Assembly: GCA_959347315.1 (NCBI GenBank)
Contig: OY365822.1
Location: 9,997,127-10,061,126, forward strand
Direction of reading: 5' to 3'
DNA length: 64,000 nucleotides
Origin: Bimastos eiseni
Taxonomy: Eukaryota > Annelida > Clitellata > Crassiclitellata > Lumbricidae
The translations under genes were made by a program, and so were the position numbers. Position 1 is the first letter of the stretch. Each line of letters starts with the position of its first letter. The notes beneath the pieces are model-generated. The model was not told where the DNA came from, did not search any database, and saw nothing but the letters and a program-made list of their open reading frames with translations. Shown here piece by piece: positions 11,871-25,445 of the stretch.

Positions 11871-12758
11871 GAATCTCTGTCATGAAACCATTCCACACGT
11901 TCGATGACTCCAATAAGTTACCTGTCTGATCCGCCTTTGCATCGACTAATTCAGTAGCATACTGTCTGTAGGCTATAATTTCAGTTTGAGATTGCACTGT
12001 ATACCAACTGATCTATGATCTGTGTGATATAATTTAGCAGTCTTCATTCTTTTCGTGTCAGAGTGGCGACGTTTAGCCATTTTGTTGAGTCTACACTCCA
12101 CTCTCTGGTCAGCTTTAGAACTATCTTTATACATGCTGTCAAATCTGTTCATAATTATTTTCAAGGCTGAAGCCCGGCATATAATGGAGAATTAACTGTA
12201 TACTCTCGCCTTCCTTACGAGGTCCCAAACTTTTGTCTAGGCTTGTTCGAAGCATAGAGTCTTACAGCATTTTCTCATATTGCTAATAACAGTAAATTCA
12301 TTATTCTGATGAATAAGAACAAACTCAAATAATCCTGACAACTCTAGCTCTGTACGACTAAGTTTAGATGGTCGCTGTCTACTAAACAGTCTTCATAGAG
12401 ACAATTGTTATTCAATTGATCATTTCTTAATCATAGTTCTAATAATAATCGTAAAGCACAGGCAATTTATACTCATGAAATATTGTCCACAGAGCTCACG
12501 TCGCATCTCTAAACGACTATTCGCGTGCAAAGCAATTTCTTACGATTCAGATCGCATCTACCATTCATAATCGCCACGAAAACACTTCACAATGAGTAAG
12601 CGTCTGTACTCAAATATAATCATTCAATTTTCTCGTTGTCAATGGAACCATTTATTTTCACAGCAAGTGGAAACAGAGCAATGTTCGATCCATCTTTTAT
12701 AAGGGTTGGTTAGCATTTTTAGAGCGAAAATTATTAAAAGCATAGGCTTACACAAGCA
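11871..12758. other. Intergenic, no feature recognised
   Basis: AT-rich sequence without conserved frames or repeats that I can name. Confidence 0.35.
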
Positions 12759-12903
12759 CAGTGGCGTCCAGATAGAGGGGTGTCCAGAGGCAATGCCTCA
12801 AATTTCAGGTAAGGGAGGTATTTTTAATCTTATGGGAAATAACTTGCCTACCTGACATATGGGACACGGGGTTGCAGCCATCACTCAGAGGGGATTGACA
12901 CCC
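12759..12903. mobile_element. MITE, second copy of the family at 52728-52880
   Basis: Starts CAGTGGCGTCCAGATAGAGG, contains GTCCAGAGGCAATGCCTC and ends near GGGATTGACACCCC. The order of motifs matches the 52728-52880 element, which has an intact 8-bp duplication. Here the right boundary is eroded and no duplication is visible. Confidence 0.65.
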
Positions 12904-13054
12904 CGTCACATCGACTTGCGTTGTCGACAGTTTGAAAATAAAGAGAAATTATTATTATTTCTTTTTCACGGCCATGGTGTTGATGCAATTTAATTTAATA
13001 ATGCAAGAACAAATTAATAAAATGCACTAGTGGGAGAATGTTATACCCAACACT

Positions 13055-13160
13055 ATTCATTCATTCATTCATTCATTCATTCATTCATTCATTCATTCAT
13101 TCATTCATTCATTCATTCATTATGAGCATTTATACAGCGCCCCTTCCACAACCTACTCAG
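13055..13160. repeat. (ATTC)n tract joined to an 'AGCATTTATACAGCGCCCC' repeat tail
   Basis: About 16 ATTC units run directly into TATGAGCATTTATACAGCGC and GGAGCGCTCCCAGCCCAGCC. A related block lies near 34250-34330 (TTATATATTGCCCTT..AGAAGCACTCCCAGCTCA). Confidence 0.7.
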
Positions 13161-13599
13161 GAGCGCTCCCAGCCCAGCCACGGCTGAAGAAAAAAGACTT
13201 GGGGGAATGGTAAACACGTGACGGTTGGGCCACAATTATTACAACTACTACCAGTAATACTAGTACTAGACACTGCTGTTACCACTACAGTGCTAATGTT
13301 CATAAGTGATGGTGTGGCGCCAACGACACGTGGGCGTGTCAAGATGACCGTGAGTGAGTACGAAAGGATGTCAGTGTAAAGCAATTTCAACCACTTTCAA
13401 CTGGAGCTCATCGTCGGAATCAAACGTCGACCTCCGGAGTTATATAGCGCCGTTCAATTTTGATAGCACGAGATTATCCTCGTCAACGATCACGTGCTTC
13501 GAATGCAGATTCTGAGAAAAGTTGATCGGTCGGTCAGCGCGTAGGCGGTCCATATGGGCGCAACATAAATGCGCACATACGCAAAGTATTATTCATAGT

Positions 13600-14005
13600 A
13601 TGTATACAAAAATTTACTTACTTACATGCATACACACACGTACATGCACACATGAATACATGTTCATAAACATACACATACATACATTCATGCTCACACA
13701 TACATTCAAACATACACACACAGGCCTACACGCCAAAAGATATATACACACACAATACATACATACAAACAAATACATGCACACTTCTCAATAGTCAGTA
13801 CATGCATACTTACACAAATACAAAGCATACAACACCATGCAACCATGCATACAGATCATACATACATGTACACACATGTATACATACATACATACAAGCA
13901 TATGTTGGCTCCCTATTCAACAGCGTATACAGCTACATACATACATACATACATACATACATACATACATACATACATACATACATACATACATACATAC
14001 ATACA

Positions 14006-14039
<34 letters not shown>

Positions 14040-14105
14040 CATACATAAATACATACATATATATATACATACATACATACATACATCCATACATACATAC
14101 ATAGA
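13600..14105. repeat. (ATAC)n microsatellite, long
   Basis: Irregular ACAT/ACAC tracts from 13600, then nearly pure ATAC units from about 13930 to 14103. Tyr-Ile-His-Thr and Met-Tyr-Val-Cys frames are artefacts of it. Confidence 0.95.
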
Positions 14106-14127
14106 GTTTAAAACAATTTCCATTATG

Positions 14128-14410
14128 CGCAGCTGCCTACTTGGGTCGGCCCCGACCTACCTGAGGCACTTTACCTGCAAAGGCCTCTTTGCGATCTATC
14201 TTCCACTTGCGATCTCTTGTCGTTACGCGCATGCGCTCTGCTGCGGCTAATTCAAAAAACTTTGCCTATGTTGGCCGTTCAGCTTGGACTGTCTTCCACA
14301 GTCACTGCGCCTGGAGTTATTGACCCTTTAACCTTGCCAGTTTCGGAGAAGCCTCAAGACTTTCCTGTTTCCGTGCCCAAGCACAGACGCCCGTTGAGAG
14401 CGTTAACAAT
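14128..14410 (+). mobile_element. Degenerate LINE 3' end with frameshift
   Basis: Translation gives FAYVGRSAW in one frame and, after a shift, LPQSLRLELLTL and QFRRSLKTFLF in another. Together these match the usual LINE C-terminus pattern (F.YAG..AWN.LP..LR...L..FRR.LKT.LF). An in-frame stop lies between the blocks. Flanked on both sides by ATAC microsatellites. Confidence 0.7.
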
Positions 14411-14449
14411 ATTAGCGGCGCAGTATAAATACTTGCTCACATTACAAAA

Positions 14450-14516
14450 CATACATACATACATACATGCATACATTCAAACATACATACATACATATAT
14501 ACATACATACATACAT
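14450..14516. repeat. (ATAC)n microsatellite
   Basis: Second ATAC tract, immediately downstream of the LINE tail. Confidence 0.9.
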
Positions 14517-14809
14517 GACAACGCAGCGTATGTATGAGATAGGCTATGAAGACGTTGAGAGACCTAGAGATAGAGTCAGAGGGATTTATATAAAGACTAA
14601 TGTGAGGCTGACCTCTGTGACACACGATAATGGAAGGCGAGCACACGAGGCTGGAAAACCATCGCACGCAGTTTAGACCATTGAGTGCTCCAGCTGGTCT
14701 GAGGACCGAGGGCAAACACTGACCGACTGCGTGCGACTGACCAGCTGCACACCTGAATGGAGCGAACAGACATACACACAGATGTGGGCAGGTTCAAATC
14801 GACGAAGTC

Positions 14810-15175
14810 AAGTTAGGACCAATCCCTTGTCACGACTATAAGAAGAGAGCAACGAGGGTAATCGTTGCTTCCCTCGTCTGGTAGGGGCTACTCCAGTTCA
14901 TCGCCTGGGTATTGAGCGTCTGTTGTCGAGAGCAGCACGGACGAGATACCCTGTCGAAGGAAGCCCTACAATGGAGATGCGAGTGGCAACAGTCGAGGAC
15001 AGCCTCTTGAAATCTATTGAAGGGAATCGCGACTATGTTCTGAGACGTCTGTTCCCGCTAACAACCCAACCCCATTACGCCCTTTGCCCGCGTACGCATG
15101 GATATAAACTGCCTGTCAAGGTCGACAGGAACTTTATATCTAGAGTTCTGTGTAAACACCGAAAAGGGCATGCTG
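14810..15175 (+). mobile_element. Probable LINE 3' end fragment, different family
   Basis: An open stretch includes HGYKLPVKVDRNFISRVLCK, which resembles a LINE C-terminal motif (LP..T....NFI.R.LYK) recalled from marine invertebrate elements. The frame is open for about 107 codons from 14923. Identification is tentative and rests on this short motif. Confidence 0.45.
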
Positions 15176-15474
15176 ACAGTCCAGCAATTATCTTAACTTT
15201 AAGGAAATACTCATATTCTATTTGGTCAATTAAAATTACCCTATAATAAGCCACGATGCGGTTTGTCATCTGGTAGGTAGGCCTATTTTACTACAATAAA
15301 CAAATATCATCGACATCAGCTGTGATCGGATTGCAATTAGGCCCGTTCGGGGTAGCCAGTCACCGTTTCATCGCTTAGGTCTGGCAGTCCTTGCTGGGTC
15401 GCGTACGGCCTCTCTTTTACCGACCTTTGCCACTCTACTTTGAGCGTACCGGGTCGCCGCTCTATCCGCTCTGC

Positions 15475-15670
15475 TGGGCGAGAGCTGCTAAATAAATTCT
15501 TGGCTTTTCAGTAGTTGGCCCCTTGCTCTGAAACACGCTCAGTATGGCGTTGCGGTTGTCCCCCAGGGTCAACTCTGACTCTGACTTTATACTCGCCTTA
15601 AAACTATTCTTTTTCAGCCGTGCTGGGGCGTTCCTGAGCAGTAACTTTTAATGGGCGCTATATCAATCTT
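15475..15670 (+). mobile_element. Degenerate LINE 3' end
   Basis: AFSVVGPLALKHAQYGV resembles the C-terminal AFSV.GP..WN.LP block, followed by a shifted LKT-like stretch (LKTILFQ) and the GGGCGCTATATCAATC tail typical of LINE 3' ends. Heavily mutated. Confidence 0.6.
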
Positions 15671-15739
15671 GGCAATGAATTAATGAATGTTGCAGCTTAC
15701 GCTAGTTGACCATTACAACAACACTATACATACACACTC

Positions 15740-15855
15740 AAATACATACAAGTACACACATACATACATACATATACATACATATACATACATACATACA
15801 TACATACATACATACATACATACATACATACATACATACATACATACATACATAA
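15740..15855. repeat. (ATAC)n microsatellite
   Basis: ATAC units with ATATAC interruptions. Confidence 0.9.
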
Positions 15856-16589
15856 ATACACATATACATGGATACATTAAAACAGCGCACATGCATGCAA
15901 AATTCCCTTCCTGGAGGTACATGTATTTGCGTTTGAGGGCACCAAAGGAAGAAGAGGCGAGTGATGGAGAGGATGACATTTAAGAGAACAGAGAAGGAAA
16001 CAGGTAGGCGGGTATATAGCAAGTCAGACGGAATGTCGGATAGGAGGGATGGAAGGAGGCATGCTGGAGGCAATAAGGGCGGAAAGATTAGCTGATGAGT
16101 TAACCCTGCAGGAGATTTGTTGGAATAATTGGAGAGGCGCCGCAGGTATTCATCCAACTTAGAAGATATCGAAGAATGCAACACGGGTGGAAAGAAGAAG
16201 AGCAGGACAACTGGTTTTGAGGAAAGGTGGAGGAAGGACATTGCTTCCAGCTGGTTTATGAGTAAGGGTGAGGAATGGAAATTGCCCCAACTGGTTCTGA
16301 GGAAGGGTGGAGGATACGACATTGCCCCAAACTACACAATGTCATTCACACAGTTGTTAGATCATTTTTCTGTTGATTGCGGCTCTAATTATAAAATACG
16401 ACATGAAACGCTGTGAGAAAATGTACAGAAGCTTAACTAAAGGCAGTCAAATGCAGCGTTTAAAACATTACGTTGAAACAGATGAAGAGGTAAAGGTTGC
16501 TTCACCAAGAAATCCAGGTCTGCTCCCTTTGGTAATCTGGGATTGGTGAGTCACAGTCAAATCCGAATTACTTAGTCCATTTGTCTTCT

Positions 16590-16970
16590 TAATCCTCTTA
16601 GTGATCATTTTCCTCTTAGTCCTCCTAATCCTCTTAGTCCTCCTAATCCTCTTAGTCCTCTTAATCCTCTTAATCCTCTTACTCCTCTTAATCCTCTAAT
16701 TCCTCCTAATCCTTAGTCCTCCTAACCCTCTTAGTCCTCTTTATCCTCTTAATCCTCTACTTCCTCCTAATCCTATTCGTCCTCTTAGTCCTCTTTATCC
16801 TCTTTATCCTCTTAATCCTCTTACTCCTCTTACTCCTCTTAATCCTCTAATTCCTCCTACTCTTCTTAGTCCTCCTACTCCTTTTAATCCTTTTAATCCT
16901 CTAATTCTTCTTGATCCTCTAATTCCTCCTACTCCTCTTAATCCTCTTAATCCTCCTACTCCTCTTAGTT
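16590..16970. repeat. 9-bp minisatellite TCCTCTTAA-type
   Basis: About 40 imperfect units alternating TCCTCTTAA, TCCTCTTAG, TCCTCCTAA and TCCTCTAAT. The minus strand reads as Gly-Leu-Arg-rich triplets (GLRGVGGIRG), an artefact of the array. Confidence 0.9.
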
Positions 16971-19900
16971 CAATGGTCCTCTCGACGTCACACAATACTC
17001 TAGTGGAAGACCCAACGAGCCGGCTTCCATTTAGAAGAATTACATTTACTCTCCTAGCAATCAACGGCCTTGGGCGCCATGTATAGTTTAGCAGCGTCGC
17101 CATCATTAATTATTGAAACGTTCACTCAACGCCATTTCAAACCACGGGGCTTCTGTAATATTATGGTAAAATTCAGAATGATTGATCGTCAGCCTACGCG
17201 TAATTTATATGGCTCCTGCATTACTAGAGGCTTCACGCGATCGTGCAACGGATGACCGCGTTGACAGTTGTTTATTACACAGAATGAGAAGCTATCGGTT
17301 GGATCGTTGGTCTGTCGGATTCTATGCATAATCAGTCAGTCTGTCGGTCCGTTTCTGAACTTCCTATCTCGGCATTTCTTTCTTCCCAATGTTTACGTCT
17401 ATTTGTTTGCACCGCATTCCTCGCTCCTCTTTTCTACTCCAATCCGCTCAGCGGTGGGTTAATGGTGTGGTTAAAGGGTACCGATTGGTGCCACCGCCCT
17501 GAGAAGCGCTGTCCAGGGCACGGGAAAAAATGGGACAAATGAAATTTTCAGATGATTTATTTTCATTTGCAAAAAAAATTCCATGGCGATCACCGCAATG
17601 AATCCAACAAGAGCTATATATCAAGCCAGAGTATCCTTAAGATAGCTTGAACAGTTTGTATCAATCAGGTCATGAACCAAGAGTAGACCTACCACAAACC
17701 CCTTGACCAGTCCGTGACCCGAGAGGAAAAGTGAGACGAGTGTGTATTCTTTCGCTCTGGTCTCTGGTTACCGGACAACTCGGATCTCAACTGGACATCG
17801 ATCTCTGGACAGCGGCTCTGATGTGACGCAGCGCTCGTGGATAACGTTTTTGCCCACCGTGTCCTGGTTCGGAGAGGTGCTTTAGAAATTGCAGCTTACG
17901 ATTACGATTACAATTGCAATGATCTGATGAAGTTAAGCCTAGAAACATCACAGTCTCCTGAATATTCGAATATCAGTAATAAGACAATCAGTCAATCAAT
18001 CATGCAATCAATCGACAAATCAGTTAAGAGATCAAAAGATCAAGCAATCAAGAGGTCAATAAATAATGAAATCATTCAATCAATAAATAAATCAAGAGAT
18101 CAATCAACCTATTACTCAATCAATCATGCGATCAATCAACAAATCAATCAAGAGATCAGACGATCAAGAGATCAATAAACAATTATATCAATCAAGAGAT
18201 CAATCAAGAGATACATGTCTACGTGTATATAACTGTCCCACTCTTGTCTAGCATAGTCGCAACTGTGTCGCAGTGTATACCCTGCTCCATTTTCTTTATG
18301 GCGTAGGGTCAGAGGCTGAGCATTCAACGGATGGACTCGACTGAGTAATCTGCCGCTATCGCTGGCATCGCCTACGTCTGGCCCTGTTTCTACATCACCA
18401 GATTTGACGCCGCTAGACCCGGTCAATGACAAAGCAATCTCAATTTGCCCTGATTTAGGTTCGGCCGATAGAGTCTACCAACCTAAATCTCAGCAATATG
18501 CTGTTGCATTTAACGGCATCCGTGGATTTTCATGCTGGAAACTATTTTGCCGATACGCATCCGGATGTGTGACATGAATATAAAAACAAATATTAAAATC
18601 TTCCATAAAAATTCAGACGTAGGCTTAACGGCATTTCGTCGTCAAATAAAATTCCAACAGGCTTACACTTCCGCCTTTCATACAGCGCCTTACCAAAACG
18701 TGATCAGAAAGACACAAGGCGGAAATTTTATCGGTGGGGGCAAGAGGCTACAAGCTTTAACTTCTGTCCTAAGTACAAATAAAACCAGGACAAGCTTGAA
18801 TTTATTTCGCTCGACAAGTACGAACACCTTAACTTGATGGGACACTTTTCCTTTCTGTCCTTTCGCCTCCTATAAACGGTTAGCGAATTATGGAAAGACG
18901 CCCTTTAAACTGCTTTCATTTCGTTGCTGCTAGAATAAATGAGAACAAGTTCGCAAATTATGACGCCCTTTTGTCCAATCCGCTTAGGTGATGGGCACTT
19001 ACAAGATTCCCGCCAATGAAAGCAGAAAACTAACGCGTCCAAAACGGTGCGCTTAACTAGGCAAACATTATTCCACGAAGTGTTATTTTATTTTGACCGC
19101 AACCAGCGACAACGTATATAGAATAACGGTCGCTACGTGTCGCTGACACGTAGCGTTAAGCATTCCCAACACAAACTCAGTTTGACGGAACACGGATCGA
19201 AGCGGTTGGAATCAAATATGCATTGAATGGGGTGCGACAACTGTCGCGCTGGAAAATTGTCTGTTCGTCCGTCGAGCAATTGCATCTATAGCGTCCTAAA
19301 CGAGGACAGCGCTGTTTATTTGGCACCGTTCAGAAATAGTGTAACATGTGTGTAACGTGTTCCGACAATTCGTAGTTATTATCATTGACACGTGTGCAGT
19401 GAGGAGTCCGACGGCTCCAATTGAAATATTCATGGTTGGCATAAAAGCAAACGGTTGGAAAGTCTCGCAATAGATTTGTCCATTCAGCATGCCCTTTACG
19501 CCTGCGAGATTGCAGTTGGAATAAGCAACGTTTTTGCGGCACGTAACACGCCGGGCTGTTAATGTAATTCAACATTTATATAGCGCCACCTCCCGAACAA
19601 AACTAATCAGTGGCTCTTTCGGAGTGGCTACAGCGTATGTAATGCTGGATAGCAGTATCTGGAAGCTCGTCAGTCAGTCAATGCGCAATGCAAAGCCCAG
19701 AGATATAGGAAGGACAAGTATAGATTCCGGTCCCCTTCAGAGGACGATAATCGGTTGGTCCATGCTTCACTATTAAGCCTCGTTCGTCGCGGTTGATTAA
19801 TCTTGCGGTAAACTAATATAATTACAGTAATGTATATACATAATAATACTAATTATGCGCATAAACATTGTAATCTGAAACCCAATGATTTTGGCAGAGG

Positions 19901-20112
19901 CGACCATGCAGTTCAGTGTCTACCGTACATAGCTTGAAATATGCACAATCTTTTTAATATGCCGCCTGTTATACGAGCTACACGAGGCATTTAGAACAAA
20001 TTGCAGCTGATTAGGGCGCGTTGGGTTAAGACCACACAGACAGATAGTACAGCCATAGTCAAACCTGATGCATGCGAATACATGCATGCATGTATCAGGG
20101 TTGTTAGCGAGC
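16971..20112. other. Intergenic, repeats only
   Basis: Holds an irregular ATCAATCAAGAGATCAAT-type array (17980-18215), a 'TTTATATAGCGCCACCTCCC' tail motif at 19575-19595 and a short perfect hairpin at 19131-19155. No convincing gene on either strand. Confidence 0.4.
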
Positions 20113-20349
20113 CAGAGACGTCGTTTGGGGGCCCAGGGGGCATTTGCCCCCTGAATTTCCTGATTTAGATTATAGTGCGTGCAAATTTCTATACAAGGTC
20201 ATAATTTAGTAGCCATATTAATAATAAATCTCATTGAATTTTCTATGTTAACATTGTATCATATCACAGGCGCCTATGATTGAATAATTCACTTTTTTGA
20301 AAATTTATCAGCTTGCCCCCTCCCTGAAAAAGCTGAAATGACGTCCCTG
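20113..20349. mobile_element. Probable MITE with inverted ends
   Basis: The left end is CAGAGACGTCGTTT and the right end read inward is CAGGGACGTCATTT, a 14-bp imperfect terminal repeat. The interior has GGGGGCATTTGCCCCCTGAA near the left and TTGCCCCCTCCCTGAAAA near the right. The flanking 8-mers do not match, so the insertion is unproven. Confidence 0.55.
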
Positions 20350-21753
20350 GGAGTACCGAGCGAATCCGACGCAGATGGCAGGAGCACGAGCGACATACAT
20401 TCCTGGTGTGTTCTGAAAGGCTCAATTTCAGGTTCAGATCCAAATCCCGCGCAGTGGTAGAGAAAGAGACGCGATGTTGTAGATTGGGTAGATTAACCTT
20501 GAACAACTGCCCGTGACTTCCAAATCAGATGAATTGCGTCTTTCCGAGATACATCCGAAGGCGGTTGAATGATATCCAGGCGCCAATCACCTCCGATGTC
20601 ACGAGCGTTTTCCCACTAAGGAGATAGGATGTCGTTCCTGGACATATGCCAGAGGTTTAATTGGCAGATTGGTGCCCCTTGACCCCCATAGAAAAATGAA
20701 CTTGGTTGAAGTCAGCGATGTGAAAAATGTAGTAGGGGCCCCCTAATATAGAACCTTGTGAAAGATAAAAGAAGACCCCGGTCAAAGCAGATCAAGTGGA
20801 ACGAGAAACCACAGACCGGCTGTACCCGGTGAGAATAGCCTGCAACCAAAACAGAGGGCGACCAATAACATGGAACGACGTACGTTTCGAGGCGCTCTAG
20901 AAGAATGTCTCTGATTAACAGTCGTATAAATATCGACTATGATGCGTGCTAGAAGAGCACGTCAAGATTCTGCATCAACCCTCCACTGCTGTCTTCAATT
21001 AACTCTATGTTCAAATCTCTGCGGAAAATAACGCCGACTGCACGAAGACGAAATGGTTCGTAATATGAGGTGTGCATGTTAGATGTTTTCGTTTTATAAT
21101 CACACATTTCTGAGATTTTCATCTATACCCTAGGGGTTTTCACCCACTCTCAGAGAGATGATCAACGTGTGTCACTGACTGTTAACCAACTGTAAGCATA
21201 CTTACTAGCTGACCTTCACCGTTTATAAATATTCGGAGATTATCATCTATAGAGGTTTTCAACCACTCGCACTCTTATTAACGGGAGATGATTATCGCGT
21301 GTTACTGACGGTTTGCTAGCCAACTGTAGCTGCTTACTAGCTGACCTTCACCGCAGTATTTATGCATTGCGTCCAGCAAGATAACTAAAGCTTCAGAACT
21401 GGACTCACTTTGTCTCCTGTATGACACGATAATAATTAGTTGCTTGTTTTCATACATTTTACATAAATGGCAGCTAAATATATAACTTGTCATCATCCGT
21501 TCATACTTCACACTAGGTGGGACAATTGTTCGGGGGCAAATGTCCTACCCAAAATCGGGGGGAGGCAATTGTCCGGGGGCTATTGTCCGGGGCCAAATGT
21601 CTGTTCAGTGTGAGGCATACATGGTAGTAGCGGCCTACATTCTACACGCGTTCTGAAAGAGTCAAATCCCGAATTAATTGAAATCAATTCAACAATTGCC
21701 TGCGTTACATTATATGTATAATGTCCCCTTCCGCATCAAACTGTTTTCTTACT

Positions 21754-21755
21754 TG

Positions 21756-21814
<59 letters not shown>
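21754..21814. repeat. (CTGC)n microsatellite
   Basis: About 15 pure CTGC units. Confidence 0.95.
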
Positions 21815-21817
<3 letters not shown>

Positions 21818-22573
21818 TTTCTTTCTGTGGCCCTGTACCGTGTGTTCGTCTCTCGTTTGCATGTCGTTATCTCTAGCAGCGTCTAAGCCGTTGTCGTCAG
21901 CCGTGGCTTAAGCCTAAGCCCCTTGGATGAGCTGGCCTTGTCTGGTCGGACAGATTCATCAGTGCTGAGGAAATCGCCTGAATCCACACGACCTTTATCT
22001 CTCCGTCTCCTTCCCCTGAAGACCTTTCCTCTCCATCGCTTTAATCGTCTCCATCGAAACAAGTCGTCGGAACGGGTGATCTTGGCCTCATGCTGCAAAG
22101 CGTGTTTTCTAGGCGTCGTCTTCTCCGTCGGACCTCAATTCGCCGTACTTATTCGGTTTAGTTTCTGATTGGTCGTTTATATTAGTCGCTTTCAATCGTA
22201 ATTGTAATTGAAAACTTATATAGCGCCACTTGTAATTAGAGGCGCTCACGACTCAACACAAAGCTAGGCGGAGAGCAGGGAAGTCTTAAGGCTCTTGCGA
22301 CAAGCGGCGGAGGTAAGACATACCAGCTCTTCCAGAAGAGAAAGGGGGAGGCTGTTCCAGCTGGTGGGGGTGGTGGGACCCACATAGGTAAGGCTCCTGC
22401 AACTGTATTAGAGGAATGGTTACTCGTTAACTTTTCGTGTACACATTTCACTCTTAAACATAGATGTCGCCCCGAAGAGAACGAAGTTACACAAGCGGAG
22501 TGAACAAACGCACAGAGACAGAAATAGATAACATCTAGAACTGACAGATCGAGAGATATTGAGCAGGAGGAAC

Positions 22574-22706
<133 letters not shown>

Positions 22707-23006
22707 TGAACAGATACCGGAAGATATATCTGGAAAAATGAACAGATACAGGAAGTGATATCAAATTTTGTGAGCAGCTACAGGGAGTGAGTTCCATAAT
22801 CTGGATTCACCAACAGAGTATGTTAGCTTACCATAGACAGTTAAACAGTTCTAGTGACAACTTTCAGATTCAATACAAAAACGGATGATCCTGCGCTCAC
22901 TGCATCCATAACTCGCTCATTCGCTTGAAGATGTTAATTCGGTCACTCGCTCCCACAGTTCTTGGTTAATTCATTTGCAACACATGCCAATCCTCTGTCC
23001 CGTCTG

Positions 23007-23115
23007 CAGAGGCGGCGATCTCGTTTGACAGGTAGGGGACATCCAGTGGGAGGGGTAGAAATGCGGGGGGAGGACAAACGTATAACGTGTTCCCACTTCT
23101 TAAAAGGTGGGGGGA
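23007..23115. mobile_element. Truncated copy of the 36559-36697 MITE family
   Basis: Starts CAGAGGCGGCGATCTCGTTT and continues GACAGGTAGGGGACA to TAAAAGGTGGGGGGACTT. This is the reverse orientation of the 36559-36697 element, broken off where a CTGT tract begins. Confidence 0.7.
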
Positions 23116-24970
23116 CTTCATCTGTTTGTCTGTCTATCTGTCGGTCTATCTGCTGTCTGTCTGTCAGTCTGTCTGTCTATCTGTTTGTCTATCTGGGAAT
23201 CTGTCTCAAATCATCTTATATCCGTTTATATTCTGCCTGCCTGTCTGTCTGTCTGTATGACTGTCTGTCTGTCTGTATGACTGTCTGTCTGCTCATTTAA
23301 AGCATGCAGATGTGGTCAAAATCGGTTCACCACAGAAGGCCAAATTCTCGTTATTTCATTTCGATTTCTGTTCCTTTCTCTGACTTTTAATTCTGACTCA
23401 CTTTGTGGTCAATCGAGATAAGCGACGGCGTTTCTCTGCAGCCGTTGTTCAGGGCATTATGGCTTTCTAACAGAATTCTGGTCGATCAATCACAATACAC
23501 GAATCCACGATGTCCGGATGAAAACAGCAACGATAACGACGTTAGGAGACACGTCGTCCAGGCATTTAGAGCTAACCAAATCAGATTCGTGCGGTCATTT
23601 CACTAATTCTCTGACTTCATGTCAGGGTAATGCAATGTATATCTGCGAAATTTTACAAAAGGCGCTATATCAAATCAAGTACGCAGTGGCCAGATTTTTT
23701 TGTCCGTTTCAGTGCCAGGTCGGAATCCGGGGAGGTCAAGTCACATTGCATAGAACTAGGCCTATACTTGAAGTCGTAATCGTGATCGTATACAATCGTA
23801 TTCATGATCTCCAAACTTCTAAAGCGCCAATAAGCAGCAAAGCGCGGTGCACCAGCTTATTCACGAGCGCTGCGTTGAAGCATTGTTGTCGCACAAATCT
23901 TCGACAACTGTTTTAGACATTTAGTCATGCTATATATAGTTAGAAGTGGATGTAGGGCACGCTTCTCGCGCAGAGCACGGTCATTGGTCATTTTTCAATA
24001 GCTAACGCATAACCGACAAACTCTTATATTTTAATAAGTTTATCTTGTCGTAATAGCAATTTCCGATTTGCTGGGGTCAGAGAGGTTGGCCCCAAAATTC
24101 AGCCACAAGGGTTTTGATATAGTGCTGAATTTTTCATAGATTCTCATTCACCGACCCTCTGCTTTTTTTAGAGATTGGACCCTGCGTAAACCCGTCCAAG
24201 ATAATCGGTTGGCAATTATAATGGACTGGACAATCAAATTCAAAAACTTATGACATCATACGAGCAGGACGCTCGTTGCATAATACGAGTGAAATGTGTG
24301 AGTTTTATTTGCACATTATTTGTTGTTTCTTAAAGCCTTGAAGACATTGACATATCTTTGTTTTCATTATGGAATAACGAAAACAAAGTTGTTATTTGTG
24401 ATTGTATCTCAGTGCTACGTCTTTGTTCCTGAAGAAGTTCTTAATATATGTAGGGCCTAAACTTCAATAAATTATCCTCTAGATTTAGCGACCAATATCC
24501 CTCCATAATTGTTGGGGCGTATGTCCCGGCTCACCCTAATGGACGCCAATGAACCTAGGTATCTGAAATCCGTTTCTATTCGATTCCTAACGTGCTCAGC
24601 CATGCTCCGATGGCTTCTCAGCGTATTCAGGACGTAGTTTTACTGATTCATCCTTTTAAGAAATGCTTGTGATGCCTATTGTGAACATGACCAATTACCC
24701 TGTAGAATGAAGTTTTGCTTTCTCATGCCATCTGAATACTGACCAGCTGCGGTCATTTAGTGCCGATCGAACGTTGTCCGAAAATCATGCTTGGTGAATG
24801 AACCGCAAAGAATTAACTCAGCTATAGACGCCCCTCTTGGTTCGAGACAGCATAAGGCATTCCGGACTCTAGGCAAGGCATGCACGGGTCTCTGAACTAG
24901 GGTCGATGGAAAATTTCTCTAGATTTTGCTGTAGCAAAATAGATTTGTGCGTGTTAAAGGGTTAAAGGTT

Positions 24971-25018
<48 letters not shown>

Positions 25019-25445
25019 CATTGGTCTAGTCCGAGACAGGAGTGTAGACCTAGGAATTTAGAAAGAGTTAAATGAGGCGGGCAGAAAGAAAGTTTATACA
25101 TGCCCCATGGCGAGCGAAACAGAGGCGCTACAATACAAATCATTAAGTACACTCTGCGTGTGATATAACATCTATGACCACGTCGCGCTTGCTCCTTTTG
25201 TAGATATCATATCGTTATAGAGCTCTATTTCGAACGCAATATGACAGACTCAATGGCGTGCTAATTAGAATGCCGACCAAATTTCGTGTAAAGTCATAGT
25301 ACTTTTATTTTAAATCAAAAAGACAGAATTTATGCCATAATTTAATAATTCATAATGCAATATGGTTAGAAAGTTTACTTTAAATAACTGATAAGCATCG
25401 TCATGCCTTGCAAAGCTGATACTTTCTAGGCAACTGCTAGATGGC

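Noticed and set aside
13802..14250. Tyr-Ile-His-Thr and Met-Tyr-Val-Cys frames
   Set aside because: Artefacts of the ATAC microsatellite; the real content downstream is a LINE remnant.
15738..16322. 194-codon minus-strand open frame
   Set aside because: Half of it is an ATAC tract, the rest has no recognisable domain and no splice or start context; chance openness is likely.
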